Shown: in pieces, positions 11,692 to 22,690 of the stretch
How positions within the stretch are numbered: the stretch's first letter is position 1
Layout of the letters: each line of letters opens with the position of its first letter
Source: Euglena gracilis
Taxonomy: Eukaryota > Euglenida > Euglenophyceae > Euglenales
Reading direction: 5' to 3'
Assembly: GCA_039621445.1 (NCBI GenBank)
Contig: CP154956.1
Span: 49,626,826-49,690,825, forward strand
DNA length: 64,000 nt
The notes under the pieces: generated by a model
Database searches by the model: none
What the model was told of the DNA's origin: nothing
The model's input: the letters and a program-made list of their open reading frames with translations, nothing else
Translations under genes and position numbers: made by a program

Positions 11692-13060
11692 GCGGTAGAC
11701 TGGGGGGGGGGGTAGTGGGTAGTCGGCCGACTAGTCGGCCGACTACCCAATTGGTCCACCGACTAGGCCTAGTCGGTAGCTAGTCGGCGAGACAGGGGGG
11801 GGGGTAGTGGGTAGTCGGCCAACTAGTCGGCCGACTACCCACTCTAATGTACTAACGGGTCAAAACCGCCGACTTTTAAGCCCCCCCCTCATGAACAAAA
11901 TCCAATGCAAACTAGTCGGTGGCTAGTCGGCGGTCATAAAAATGGTCTGTGGCGGGCCCAAATCACCCGGAAATGGTCCGGATGGGTCCAAATAAGTGTC
12001 TTACGCCTAAATAAACACCCCCAGATGGAAATCTTTGGTCAGTGGGGGGTCGGTGGGCCCTTGATGGGGGTCCGGAGGGGTAAAAAACCAATGATGAAAC
12101 AGGGATTACATTAAAATCCTTTAGAAATGCAATCTGCAATCTGCGTTCTGCATCACGAGAGGCAGAAAACTCCCCCCTCCACCCCAATCCGAGACTCAAA
12201 TAACAAAATCCCTTCTGTGTTGGCAACATACTCGGGGGCTAAGTCGTTTTTGTGGCTCACTTTGGCATAGGCGGGGGGGGCTCCGCCCCCCCCCGCACCC
12301 ACCCCCTCAAATAACAAAATCCCTTCTGTGTTGGCAACATACTCGGGGGCTAAGTCGTTTTTGTGGCTCACTTTGGCATAGGCGGGGGGGGGCTCCGCCC
12401 CCCCCCGCACCCCCCCGCTCAAATAACAAGATCACTTCTGAGTTGGCAACATATCCGGGGGCTAAGCCGTTTATGTGGCCTACTTTGGCATAGGCGGGGG
12501 GGGCTCCGCCCCCCCCGCACCCCCCCCTCAAATAACAAAATCCCTTCTGTGTTGGCAACATATTCGGGGGCTAAGTCGTTTTTGTGGCTTACTTTGGCAT
12601 AGGCGGGGGGGGCTCCGCCCCCCCCGCACCCCCCCCCCCCCCTCAAATAACAAAATCCCTTCTATGTTGGCAATAGACTTGGAGGGATAAGACCCTTTTT
12701 TTGTGCAAATTTTGACTTATATTGAAAATTCAATGGGGAGAGGTGTACTTTTGTCAAAAGTGGCCCAAAATGGACATTTCCCCCCAATTTTTTTTGCATA
12801 TTCACCCCCGATTGGGGGGTTCTGGAGCCATTTGGGTGGGTTTTGACTGGTGTTGAGGTGATTTAGACAAAATTTTTTCCCCAGGGGGGGGGGCTTAAAA
12901 GTCGGCGGTTTTGACCCGTTAGTACATAAGAGTGGGTAGTCGGCCGACGAGTCGGCCGACTACCCAATTGGTCCTCCGACTAGTCGGCCGACCGATTAGT
13001 CGGCCGACTACCCAATTGGTCGGCCGACTCGTCGGCCGACTAGTCGGCCGACTAACCACT
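11692..13060. mobile_element. TIR element, copy 3, with expanded internal repeats
   Basis: The terminal inverted repeats are at 11,804-11,888 and 12,884-12,966. After the right TIR the palindromic GTCGGCCGAC block is expanded into several tandem copies up to about 13,055. The middle differs from copies 1 and 2: it lacks part of their internal sequence but has more copies of the approx. 112-bp repeat. No transposase frame is present. Confidence 0.55.
12190..12650. repeat. Approx. 112-bp tandem repeat inside TIR element 3
   Basis: Four consecutive units start near 12,195, 12,308, 12,419 and 12,530. Each has TCAAATAACAAAATCCCTTC, TTGGCAACATACTCGGGGGC, AAGTCGTTTTTGTGGCTCAC, TTTGGCATAGGCGGG and a GGCTCCGCC palindrome in G/C runs. 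Single or double copies are in TIR elements 1 and 2 (about 5,190-5,880 and 8,690-9,370). Copy number therefore varies between the elements. Confidence 0.85.
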
Positions 13061-13217
13061 CCCCCCCCCCCCCAGTCTCCCGTTTGGCACTCTACCCCCC
13101 CCCCCCCTAGCCCCCCCTAGCCCCCCCTACCCCCTAACCACCCCCCCTAACCCCCCCCAACCAGGTTTTGAATAGTGCTGAGCTCTTTATAAGCGCGCAC
13201 CCACCCCGTCATTGACT
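13061..13217. repeat. C-run tract and junction word
   Basis: C-rich words are followed by AATAGTGCTGAGCTCTTTAT and ACCCACCCCGTCATTGAC, the usual lead-in to satellite arrays. Confidence 0.6.
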
Positions 13218-13634
13218 CCGGCCCGGCGGCCCGACGGCCAGGCAGCCCGGCGGCCCGGCGGTCCGGCCGGCGGCCCGGCGGCCCGGCGGCCCGGCCAGCG
13301 GCCCGGCGGCCCGGCGGTCCGGCCGGCGGCCCGGCGGCCCAGCAGCCCGGCCGGCGGCCCGGCGGCCCGGCCGGTGGCCCGGCGGCCCGGCCGGCGGCCC
13401 GGCGGCCCGGCGGCCCGGCGGACCGGCGACCCGGCGGCCCGGCGGTCCGGCCGGCGGACCGGCGGCCCGGCGATCCGGCCGGCGGCCCAGCAGCCCGGCC
13501 GGCGGCCCGGCGGCCCGGCGGCCCGGCCGGCGGCCCGGCGGCCCGGCGGTCCGGCCGGCGGCCCGGTGGCCCGGCGGCCCGGCGGTCCGGCCGGCGGCCC
13601 GGCAGCCCGGCGGCCCAGCGGCCCGGCGGCCCGA
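13218..13634. repeat. All-G/C minisatellite (CGGCCCGGCGGCCCGGCCGG type)
   Basis: About 415 bp consist almost only of G and C, built from CGGCCCGG and CCGGCCGG words. Because the unit is nearly free of stop codons, all frames on both strands are open: 193- and 308-residue frames on the minus strand and 178 on the plus. These are artefacts, with Gly/Arg/Pro/Ala repeats and no other motif. A shorter version is at 20,535-20,655. Confidence 0.85.
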
Positions 13635-14068
13635 AAAACGCTCGTTTTCGGATCAAAGCAGTTTTTTTTGGGTCCGGGAGGCCAAAAAACATCGTTTCGG
13701 GCAAAAATTTTTTTTTCGATTTTTTCAACTTTTTTGACCCGGTTTTGACCCAAAGTCAATGGGTCGGCGGGCCAAAACGGGGCGCTGGCGGGTCGAAAAA
13801 CGCTCGTTTTCGGCTCAAAACAGTTTTTCTGGGTCCGGGAGGCCAAAAAACATCGTTTCGGGCAAACAAATTTTTTTCGATTTTTTTTGACTTTTTTGAC
13901 CCGGTTTTGACCGAAAGTCAATGGGTTGGCGGCCCAAAAAGGGGCACTAGCGGGTCGAAAAACGCTCATTTTCGGCTGAAAAACAGTTTTTCCGGGTCCG
14001 GGAGGCCAAAAAACATCGTTTTGGGCAAAAATTTTTTTTCGATTTTTCTCGATTTTTTGGCCCATTTT
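13635..14068. repeat. Satellite array, three approx. 170-bp monomers
   Basis: Three copies of the A/T-run satellite, joined directly to the all-G/C minisatellite on the left and the 19-bp array on the right. Confidence 0.85.
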
Positions 14069-14936
14069 TTGTCGTTGGTCATGATGGCCATCCTCGGTCA
14101 TGATGGGCATCATGGGTCATGATGGCCATCATGGGTCATGATGGGCATCATGGGTCATGATGGGCATCATGACCCATGGTTGGCATCATGGGTCATGATG
14201 GCCATCATGGGTCATGATGGCCATCATGGGTCATGATGGCCATCATGGGTCATGATGGCCATCATGGGTCATGATGGGCATCATGGGTCATGATGGCCAT
14301 CATGGGTCATGATGGCCATCATGGGTCATGATGGCCATCATGGGTCATGATGGCCATCATGGGTCACGATGGGCATCATGGGTCACGATGGGCATCATGG
14401 GTCACGATGGGCATCATGGGTCACGATGGCCATCATGGGTCACGATGGCCATCATGGGTCATGATGGCCATCATGGGTCATGATGGCCATCATGGGTCAT
14501 GATGGCCATCATGGGTCATGATGGCCATCATGGGTCATGATGGCCATCATGGGTCATGATGGGCATCATGGGTCATGATGGGCATCATGGGTCATGATGG
14601 CCATCATGGATCATGATGGCCATCATGGGTCATGATGGGCATCATGGCTCATGAGGGCCATCATGGGTCACGATGGGCATCATGGGTCACGATGGCCATC
14701 ATGGGTCACCATGGGTATCATGGGTCATGATGGCCATCATGGCTCATGATGGGCACCTTGGGTCATGATGGGCATCATGGGTCATGATGGCCATCATGGG
14801 TCATGATGGCCATCATGGGTCATGATGGCCATCATGGGTCATGATGGCCATGACCCATGATTGGCATCATGGGTCATGATGGCCATCATGGGTCATGATG
14901 CGCATCATGGCCATGATGGCCATGATGGCCGTGATG
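14069..14936. repeat. 19-bp palindromic minisatellite array 3 (about 45 units)
   Basis: A long run of the ATGGGTCATGATGGCCATC unit. Variant units (GGGC; CACGATGG for CATGATGG) are clustered, which points to local amplification. The 800 bp at its right end and beyond (14,861-15,660) are repeated at 17,997-18,800, an offset of 3,136 bp. Confidence 0.9.
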
Positions 14937-15769
14937 GTCGAAAAACGCCCATTTTCGGCTCGAAACCCCTTTTTCCGGGTCCGGGAGGCCAAGAAGCATG
15001 GTTTTGGGTAAAAAATTTTTTTTCGATATTTTTCGCCTTTTTTGGCCGAAAACGGTTAAGTCCGCCGGTGGAAAAAGTGTACAAAATGGCCAGAATCGGC
15101 TGAAAAACAGCCGTATCTCGGGCTACGCGAACAGTTGTGGGGAAATCAAAATACCGGTAGATGGAGTGTTCCAAGGGCTTCAAATTAGGTCTCCGGACAT
15201 TTCCTTTGATTTTGCTTCATTTTGGAAAAATTTTGAAACTATTGATTTTTGGCCGAATTTTGGCTGAAAACGGCTAAGTCGCACAGTGGAAAAAGTGTAC
15301 AAAACGGCCATCCGGACGGGGAGTTGCGGGGAAATCAAAATACCGGCAGATGGGGCGTTCCAAGGGCTTCAAATTAGGTCGCCGGACATTTCCTTTGATT
15401 TTGCTTCATTTTGGAGATATTTTGAAAATTGACATTTTTTGGCCGAAATGGCAGAGTCCAAAGGGGGGGGCTTAAAAAGGGGGGTTGGCCAATCCTACCC
15501 AGTTTGGACCCCTTCGCGCGTGAATAACGGGGCCTGGCGGGGAGTTGGGGTCAAACCCAGGTGATTCGGAAACTAGGAATCCAGTCGCTCGCGACTGAAA
15601 AAAAAATTCGGGAACGGGGCCGGGATCATGGTGATAATCCGCCGGTTCCCGAGGTGGCCCCGAGGGGGGGGGGTGGGGGGGGTTAGGGGGGGGTTTTCCC
15701 CCAGTGGTAAGCTTCGCTCTTACCCATAAAGGGATAAGAGCTCAGCGACGCACAACCGACCCAGCCACT
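14937..15769. repeat. Dyad modules and junction hairpin
   Basis: A partial satellite monomer, two TATCTCGGGC-type modules (the second truncated at about 15,310, where GCCATCCGGACGGGGAGTTG lacks the usual TATCTCGGGC), the CCCCTTCGCGCGTGAATAAC module, a G-run and the junction hairpin near 15,705. Confidence 0.75.
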
Positions 15770-17556
15770 CTCTTTTGCCTGAAATCCATGGGTTTTGTGC
15801 CAGAAACAGGGCGCCGGTGGGTCGAAAAAACATCGTTTCGGGCAAAAAAAAATTCGATTTTTTTCGACTTTTTTGACCCGGTTTTGACCCAAAGTCAATG
15901 GGTCGGCGGCCCAAAACGGGGCGCTGGCGGGTCGAAAAACGCTCGTTTTCGGCTCAAAAACAGTTTTTCTGGGTCCGGGAGGCAAAAAAGGGTCCGGGAG
16001 GAAAAACATCGTTTCGGGCAAAAAATTTTTTTTCGATTTTTTTCGACTTTTTTGACCCGGTTTTGACCCAAAGTCAATGGGTCGGCGGTCCAAAACGGGG
16101 CGCTGGCGGGTCGAAAAACGCTCGTTTTCGGCTCAAAAACAGGTTTTCCGGGTCCGGGAGGCCAAAAAAACATCGTTTCGGGCAAAAAAAAATTTTTCTT
16201 TTTTTCGATTTTTTTCGACTTTTTTGACCCGGTTTTGACCCAAAGTCAATGGGTCGGCGGCCCAAAACGGGGCGCTGGCGGGTCGAAAAAACGCTCGTTT
16301 TCGGCTCAAAAACAGTTTTTCCGGGTCCGGGAGGCCAAAAAAACATCGTTTGGGGCAAAAAAATTTTTTTCGATTTTTTTCGACTTTTTTGACCCGGTTT
16401 TGACCCAAAGTCAATGGGTCGGCGGCCCAAAACGGGGCGCCGGCGGGTCGAAAAACGCTCGTTTTCGGCTCAAAAACAGTTTTTCCGGGTCCGGGAGGCC
16501 AAAAAACATCGTTTTGGGCAAAAAAAAAATTTTTTTCGATTTTTTTCGACTTTTTGACCCGGTTTTGACCCAAAGTCAATGGGTCGGCGGCCCAAAACGG
16601 GGCGCTGGCGGGTCGAAAAACGCTCGTTTTCGGCTCAAAAACAGTTTTTCCGGGTCCGGGAGGCCAAAAAACATCGTTTCGGGCAAAAAAAATTTTTTCG
16701 ATTTTTTTCGACTTTTTCGACCCGGGTTTGACCCAGAGTCAATTGGTTGGCGGTCCAAAACGGGGCGCTGGCGGGGCGAAAAACGCTCGTTTTCGGCTCA
16801 AAAACAAACATCGTTTTGGGCAAACAAATTTTTTTTTCGATTTTTTTCGACTTTTTTGACCCGGTTTTGACCCGAAGTCAATGGGTTGGCGGTCCAAAAC
16901 GGGGCGCTGGTCGGGTCTAAAACTCGTTTTTTTTTTTTTTTTTTTTTATAACTTTTTTTTTTTTTTTTTTTTTTCCGGCGCAAAAACAGTTTTTTTCTTT
17001 CTGGGTCGCCGGAAGGCCAAAAAACATCGTTTCGGGCAAAAAATTTTTTTTCGATTTTTTTCGACTTTTTCGACCCGGGTTTGACCCAGAGTCAATTGGT
17101 TGGCGGTCCAAAACGGGGCGCTGGCGGGTCGAAAAACGCTCGTTTTCTGCTCAAAAACGGTTTTTCTGAGTCCGGGAGGCCAAAAAACATCGTTTCGGGC
17201 AAAAAATTTTTTTTCGATTTTTTTCGACTTTTTTGACCCGGTTTTGGCCCGAAGTCAATGGGTTGGCGGCCCAAAACGGGGCGCTGGCGGGTCGAAAAAC
17301 GCTCGTTTTCGGCTCAAAACAGTTTTTCTGGGTCCGGGAGGCCAAAAAACATCGTTTCGGGCAAAAAAATTTTTTTCGATTTTTTTCGATTTTTTTGACC
17401 CAAAGTCAATGGGTTGGCGGCCCAAAACGGGGCGCTGGCGGGTCGAAAAACGCTCATTTTCGGCTCAAAAACAGTTTTTCCGGGTCCGGGAGGCCAAAAA
17501 ACATCGTTTTGGGCAAAAAAATTTTTTCGATTTTTTTCGATTTTTTGGCCCATTTT
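15770..17556. repeat. Main satellite array, about 10 monomers of approx. 165-181 bp
   Basis: Successive copies of the CAAAGTCAATGGGTCGGCGG word start at about 15,888, 16,069, 16,241, 16,406 and 16,575, so the period is 165-181 bp, close to nucleosome spacing. One monomer (16,880-17,085) has expanded T-runs (about 16,926-16,974). The frames that look like 60-211 residue proteins here are periodic translations of the satellite. Confidence 0.9.
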
Positions 17557-18075
17557 TTGTCGTTGGTCATGATGGTCATGATGGGCATCATGGGTCATGA
17601 TGGCCATCATGGGCCATGATGGCCATCATGACCCATGGTTGGCATCATGGGTCATGATGGCCATCATGGGTCATGATGGCCATCATGGGTCATGATGGGC
17701 ATCATGGGTCATGATGGCCATCATGGGTCATGATGGCCATCATGGGTCATGATGGCCATCATGGGTCATGATGGGCATCATGGGTCACGATGGGCATCAT
17801 GGGTCACGATGGGCATCATGGGTCACGATGGCCATCATGGGTCATGATGGCCATCATGGGTCATGATGGCCATCATGGGTCATGATGGGCATCATGGGTC
17901 ATGATGGCCATCATGGGTCATGATGGCCATCATGGGTCATGATGGCCATCATGGGTCATGATGGCCATCATGGGTCATGATGGCCATGACCCATGATTGG
18001 CATCATGGGTCATGATGGCCATCATGGGTCATGATGCGCATCATGGCCATGATGGCCATGATGGCCGTGATGGTC
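17557..18075. repeat. 19-bp palindromic minisatellite array 4
   Basis: About 27 units of the 19-bp repeat, including a block of CACGATGG variants near 17,785-17,830. Its right end duplicates array 3. Confidence 0.9.
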
Positions 18076-18914
18076 GAAAAACGCCCATTTTCGGCTCGAA
18101 ACCCCTTTTTCCGGGTCCGGGAGGCCAAGAAGCATGGTTTTGGGTAAAAAATTTTTTTTCGATATTTTTCGCCTTTTTTGGCCGAAAACGGTTAAGTCCG
18201 CCGGTGGAAAAAGTGTACAAAATGGCCAGAATCGGCTGAAAAACAGCCGTATCTCGGGCTACGCGAACAGTTGTGGGGAAATCAAAATACCGGTAGATGG
18301 AGTGTTCCAAGGGCTTCAAATTAGGTCTCCGGACATTTCCTTTGATTTTGCTTCATTTTGGAAAAATTTTGAAACTATTGATTTTTGGCCGAATTTTGGC
18401 TGAAAACGGCTAAGTCGGACAGTGGAAAAAGTGTACAAAACGGCCATCCGGGCCGAAAACGGCCGTATCTCGGGCCAGACGGGGAGTTGCGGGGAAATCA
18501 AAATACCGGCAGATGGGGCGTTCCAAGGGCTTCAAATTAGGTCGCCGGACATTTCCTTTGATTTTGCTTCATTTTGGAGATATTTTGAAAATTGACATTT
18601 TTTTTGGCCGAAATGGCAGAGTCCAAAGCTTAAAAAGCGGGGTTGGCCAATCCTACCCAGTTTGGACCCCTTCGCGCGTGAATAACTCGGGCCTGGCGGG
18701 GAGTTGGGGGTCAAACCCAGGTGATTCGGAAACTAGGAATCCAGTCGCTCGCGACTGAAAAAATTTTTTTCGGGAACGGGGCCGGGATCATGGTGATAAT
18801 CTGCCGGTTCCCGAGGTGGCCCCGAGGGGGGGGGGGGAGGGGGGGGTTCGGGGGGGGTTTTCCCCCAGTGGTAAGCTTCGCTCTTACCCATAAAGGGATA
18901 AGAGCTCAGCGACC
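18076..18914. repeat. Dyad modules, G-run and junction hairpin
   Basis: Same order as at 14,937-15,769, with two complete TATCTCGGGC modules. The second keeps the GGCCGTATCTCGGGCCAGAC sequence lost in the other copy. G-run at 18,825-18,865 and junction hairpin near 18,870. Confidence 0.8.
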
Positions 18915-19745
18915 AGGTTTTGAATAGTGCTGAGCTCTTAATAAGCGCGCGCCCACTCCATGGAGCTCTTTTGCCTGAAATCCATGGGTTTTGTGCCAGA
19001 AACAGGGCGCCGGTGGGTCGAAAAACGCTCATTTTCGGCTCGAAAACAGTTTTTCCGGGTCCGGGAGGCCAAAAAACATCGTTTCGGGCAAAAAAAAATT
19101 CGATTTTTTTCGACTTTTTTGACCCGGTTTTGACCCAAAGTCAATGGGTCGGCGGTCCAAAACGGGGCGCTGGCGGGTCGAAAAACGCTCGTTTTCGGCT
19201 CAAAAACAGTTTTTCTGGGTCCGGGAGGCCAAAAAACATCGGTTCGGGCAAACAAATTTTTTTTTCGATTTTTTTCGACTTTTTTGACCCGGTTTTGACC
19301 CAAAATCAATGGGTCGGCGGTCCAAAACGGGGCGCTGGCGGGTCGAAAAACGCTCGTTTTCGGCTCAAAAACAAAACCACAACCTTTTTATCTTTCCGGG
19401 AAAAACAAAAAATTTTTTGTTTCTTTTTCCTTTTCTATGTTTTTCCTGTGTCCGGGAGGCCAAAAAACATCGGTTCGGGCAAACAAATTTTTTTTTCGAT
19501 TTTTTTCGACTTTTTTGACCCGGTTTTGACCCAAAATCAATGGGTCGGCGGTCCAAAACGGGGCGCTGGCGGGTCGAAAAACGCTCGTTTTCGGCTCAAA
19601 AACAGTTTTTCTGGGTCCGGGAGGCCAAAAAACATCGTTTCGGGGAAAAAATTTTTTTTCGATTTTTTTCGACTTTTTTGACCCGGTTTTGACCCAAAGT
19701 CAATGGGTCGGCGGTCCAAAACGGGGCGCTGGCGGGTCGATTTTT
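18915..19745. repeat. Satellite array, about five monomers, one with an insertion
   Basis: Junction word at 18,918, then satellite monomers. One monomer is interrupted at about 19,370-19,450 by a short unrelated A/T-rich stretch (ACCACAACCTTTTTATCTTT). The following part of the monomer is then repeated. Confidence 0.8.
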
Positions 19746-20505
19746 TTCGACTTTTTTGGCCGAAAACGGCAGTGGAAAAAGTGTACAAAATGGCCTAAAA
19801 TGGCCTAAATTGGCCAAAAAAAACGCCCGTATCTCGGGCTGGGCGCGGAGTTGCGGGAAAACCAAAATCCCACTAGATAGAGCGTTCCAAGGGCTTCAAT
19901 TTAGGTCTCCGGACATTTCCTTTGATTTTGCATCATTTTCGAGAAATTTTGAAAACATCGATTTTTTGACCCCCCACCCCCCGAAAACGGCCAAATCGAA
20001 CAGAGGGAAAAGTGTACAAAACGGCCATCTGCGCCGAAAACGGCCGTATCTCGGGCTAGGCGGGGAGTTGCGGGGAAATCAAAATACCGGTAGATGGGGC
20101 GTTCCAAGGGCTTCAAATTAGGTCTCCGGACATTTCCTTTGATTTGGCTTCATTTTGGAGATATTTTGAAAATTGACATTTTTTGGCTGAAATGGCAGAG
20201 TCCAAAGGGGGGGGGGGCTTATCCAGGGGGGGGCCGGGTAAATCCTACCGAGTTTGGACCCCTTCGCGCGTGAATAACTCGGGCCTGGCGGGGAGTTGGG
20301 GGTCAAACCCAGGTGATTCGGAAACTAGAAATCCAGTCGCTCGCGACTGAAAAAAAAAATTCCGGGAACCGGGCCGGGATCATGGTGATAATCCGTCGGT
20401 TCTCCTGGTGGCCCCGACCCGGGGGGGGGGGGGTGGCGGGGGGGGGGGGGGGTTTCGCCGGTGGTAAGCTTCGCTCTTACCCATAAAGGGATAAGAGCTC
20501 AGCGA
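19746..20505. repeat. Dyad modules, G-run and junction hairpin
   Basis: Two TATCTCGGGC modules, the CCCCTTCGCGCGTGAATAAC module, a long G-run (about 20,410-20,452) and the junction hairpin. This resembles the unit at 3,585-4,356 more than the neighbouring ones, for example in GACCCCCCACCCCCCGAAAA. Confidence 0.75.
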
Positions 20506-21548
20506 CCAGGGTGTGACGTAGAGCTGAGCTCTTTGGGAGACCACACCCGGCCCGGCCCGGCCTGCCAGCGGCCCAGCGGCGCGGCCCGGCGGCCCGGCCC
20601 GGCCCGGCGGCCCGGCAGCCCGGCGGCCCCGGCCCGGCCCGGCGGCCCGGCGGCCCATGATGGTCATTGGTCATGATGGCCAGCATTGGTCCTGATGGCC
20701 ATCATGGGTCATGATGGCCATCCGGGGTCATGATGGCCATCCGGGGTCATGATGGCCATCTGGGGCCATGATGGCCATCCGGGGTCATGATGGCCATCCG
20801 GGGTCATGATGGCCATCCGGGGTCATGATGGCCATCCGGGGTCATGATGGCCATCATGGGTCATGATGGCCATCCGGGGTCATGATGGCCATTCGGGGTC
20901 ATGCTGGCCATCCGGGGTCATGATGGCCATCCGGGGTCATGATGGCCATCATGGGTCATGATGGCCATCGTGTGTCATGATGGCCATCCGGGGTCATGAT
21001 GGCCATCCGGGGTCATGATGGCCATCCGGGGTCATGATGGCCATCATGGGTCATGATGGCCATCATGGGTCATGATGGGCATCATGGGTCATGATGGGCA
21101 TCATGGGTCACGATGGGCATCATGGGTCACGATGGCCATCATGGGTCATGATGGCCATCATGGGTCATGATGGGCATCATGGGTCATGATGGCCATCATG
21201 GGTCATGATGGCCATCATGGGTCATGATGGCCATCATGGGTCATGATGGCCATCATGGGTCATGATGGCCATCATGGGTCATGATGGCCATCCGGGGTCA
21301 TATGATGGCCATCATGGGTCATGATGGCCATCCGGGGTCATGATGGCCATCCGGGGTCATGATGGCCATCCGGGGTCATGATGGCCATCCGGGGTCATGA
21401 TGGCCATCCGGTGTCATGATGGCCATCCGGTGTCATGATGGCCATCCGGTGTCATGATGGGCATCATTGGTCATGATGGTCATGATGGCCATCATGGGTC
21501 ATGATGGCCATCATTGGGCATGATGCGCATCATGACCATGAGGGCCAT
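20506..21548. repeat. G/C minisatellite and 19-bp minisatellite array 5
   Basis: A short CCCGGCCCGGCGGCCC tract (to about 20,655) runs into about 46 units of the 19-bp repeat. Many units here have CCGGGGTC in place of CATGGGTC, or CCGGTGTC, which breaks the palindrome. The variant units form blocks, so they spread locally. Confidence 0.9.
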
Positions 21549-22290
21549 GAGGGGCTGGGGGGTCGAAAAACGCCAATTTTTGGCTCGAAAACACTTTTTC
21601 CGGGTCCAGGAAGCTAAAAAACATGGTTTTGGGCACAAATTTTTTTTTCGATTTTTTTCGACTTTTTGGCCCGAAAACGGCTAAGTCGGACAGTGGGAAA
21701 ATGTACAAAATGGCCCAAATTGGCGGAAAACGGACAAAACTCGGGCTGGGCGGGGAGTTGCGGGGAAATCAAAATACCAGTAGATAGGGCGTTCCAAGGG
21801 CTTCAATTTAGGTCTCCGGACATTTTTTTCAACTCCCCACCATTTTGGAGATATTTTGCAAAAACTGGTTTTTTGGCCCGTTTTGGGCTCCAAATGGCAG
21901 AGTCCCCCCATGGCGAAACCACAAAACGGCCGTATCTCGGCCCAGGCGGGGAGTTGGCCCAAACCGCGCATACCAGTGGGTAGGGCGTCCCAAAGTTGTG
22001 GAATGAGGTACTCTTCACTTTTTCGCAACTCCCCAGCGTTTTCGAGATATTTTGAATTTTTCGATTTTTTGACCCCAAAAATGACCCCCTGTTGCCGGTC
22101 CAACAAAAGTTCTTTGGAAAAAAAACGGTAGACAACTTTTTTGCTCGGGCCAGATCCGCCGGCCTGGCGCGGATTGCGGCGCAAAGTGCGGGCTGGACAA
22201 ACTAGGGACCGTCTCCTAACCTATAGGCTATTAACTTTTCGGGTCCCGAAATCAGGTCACATCGATAATCGCGGTGCCCGGGCCTACTCA
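21549..22290. repeat. Satellite monomer and second-type dyad modules
   Basis: One satellite monomer, then modules with TATCTCGG...GGCGGGGAGTTG and, about 100 bp later, CAACTCC...CGAGATAT. They end in GGTAGACAACTTTTTTGCTC and TCCTAACCTATAGGCTATTA. This version of the module (with AACCGCGCATACC) is used in all units up to 33,100. Confidence 0.75.
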
Positions 22291-22690
22291 GGGGGGGGGG
22301 GGCGGGGCGGCGGGGGGGGGTTTTCGGTCGGAAGCTCGCCCACGATACTCAGCGCACCAGGCGCCCAAGCGTGGCTCGGAAAAGCTCTCGTCATTTTGTC
22401 GACTTTTTTGACCGGGTCCGACCGGCGGTCGCCCGGGCACGCCCCCGAGGCCTCGACTCGGCCCGGGCCGGGGACAGGGGGGGGGAGACGGGGGCCTCGT
22501 TTTTGGGGGATTTTTTTTTTTTTTTTTGACCGCCGGGGGTCGGGGGGGGGGGTGGCCGGGCTCTGGGGGGTCGAAAGGTGGGGCGGAGGGTTGGGGCGTT
22601 TTTCGGGTTTTTTCGACTTTTCCCGGGGGGGGATTTCGCCCCGAGATAAGAGCTCACGACCAGGGTTGTGACGGGCTGAGCTCTTTGGGG
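22291..22690. other. Very GC-rich spacer, no gene
   Basis: G-runs, CCCGGGC words, a T-run and a degenerate junction word (GATAAGAGCTCACGACC). No coding evidence. Confidence 0.6.

Noticed and set aside
13147-14113. 193- and 308-residue frames on the minus strand and 178 on the plus strand, resembling Gly/Arg/Pro-rich proteins
   Set aside because: They are translations of the all-G/C minisatellite joined to the satellite monomer; both strands are open because the unit lacks stop codons.
15683-17619. Many 60-211 residue frames with a repeating GSKNARFRLKNSFSGSGRPK-type sequence
   Set aside because: The period equals the 170-bp satellite and related frames occur on the opposite strand; there is no start or stop conservation and no domain.
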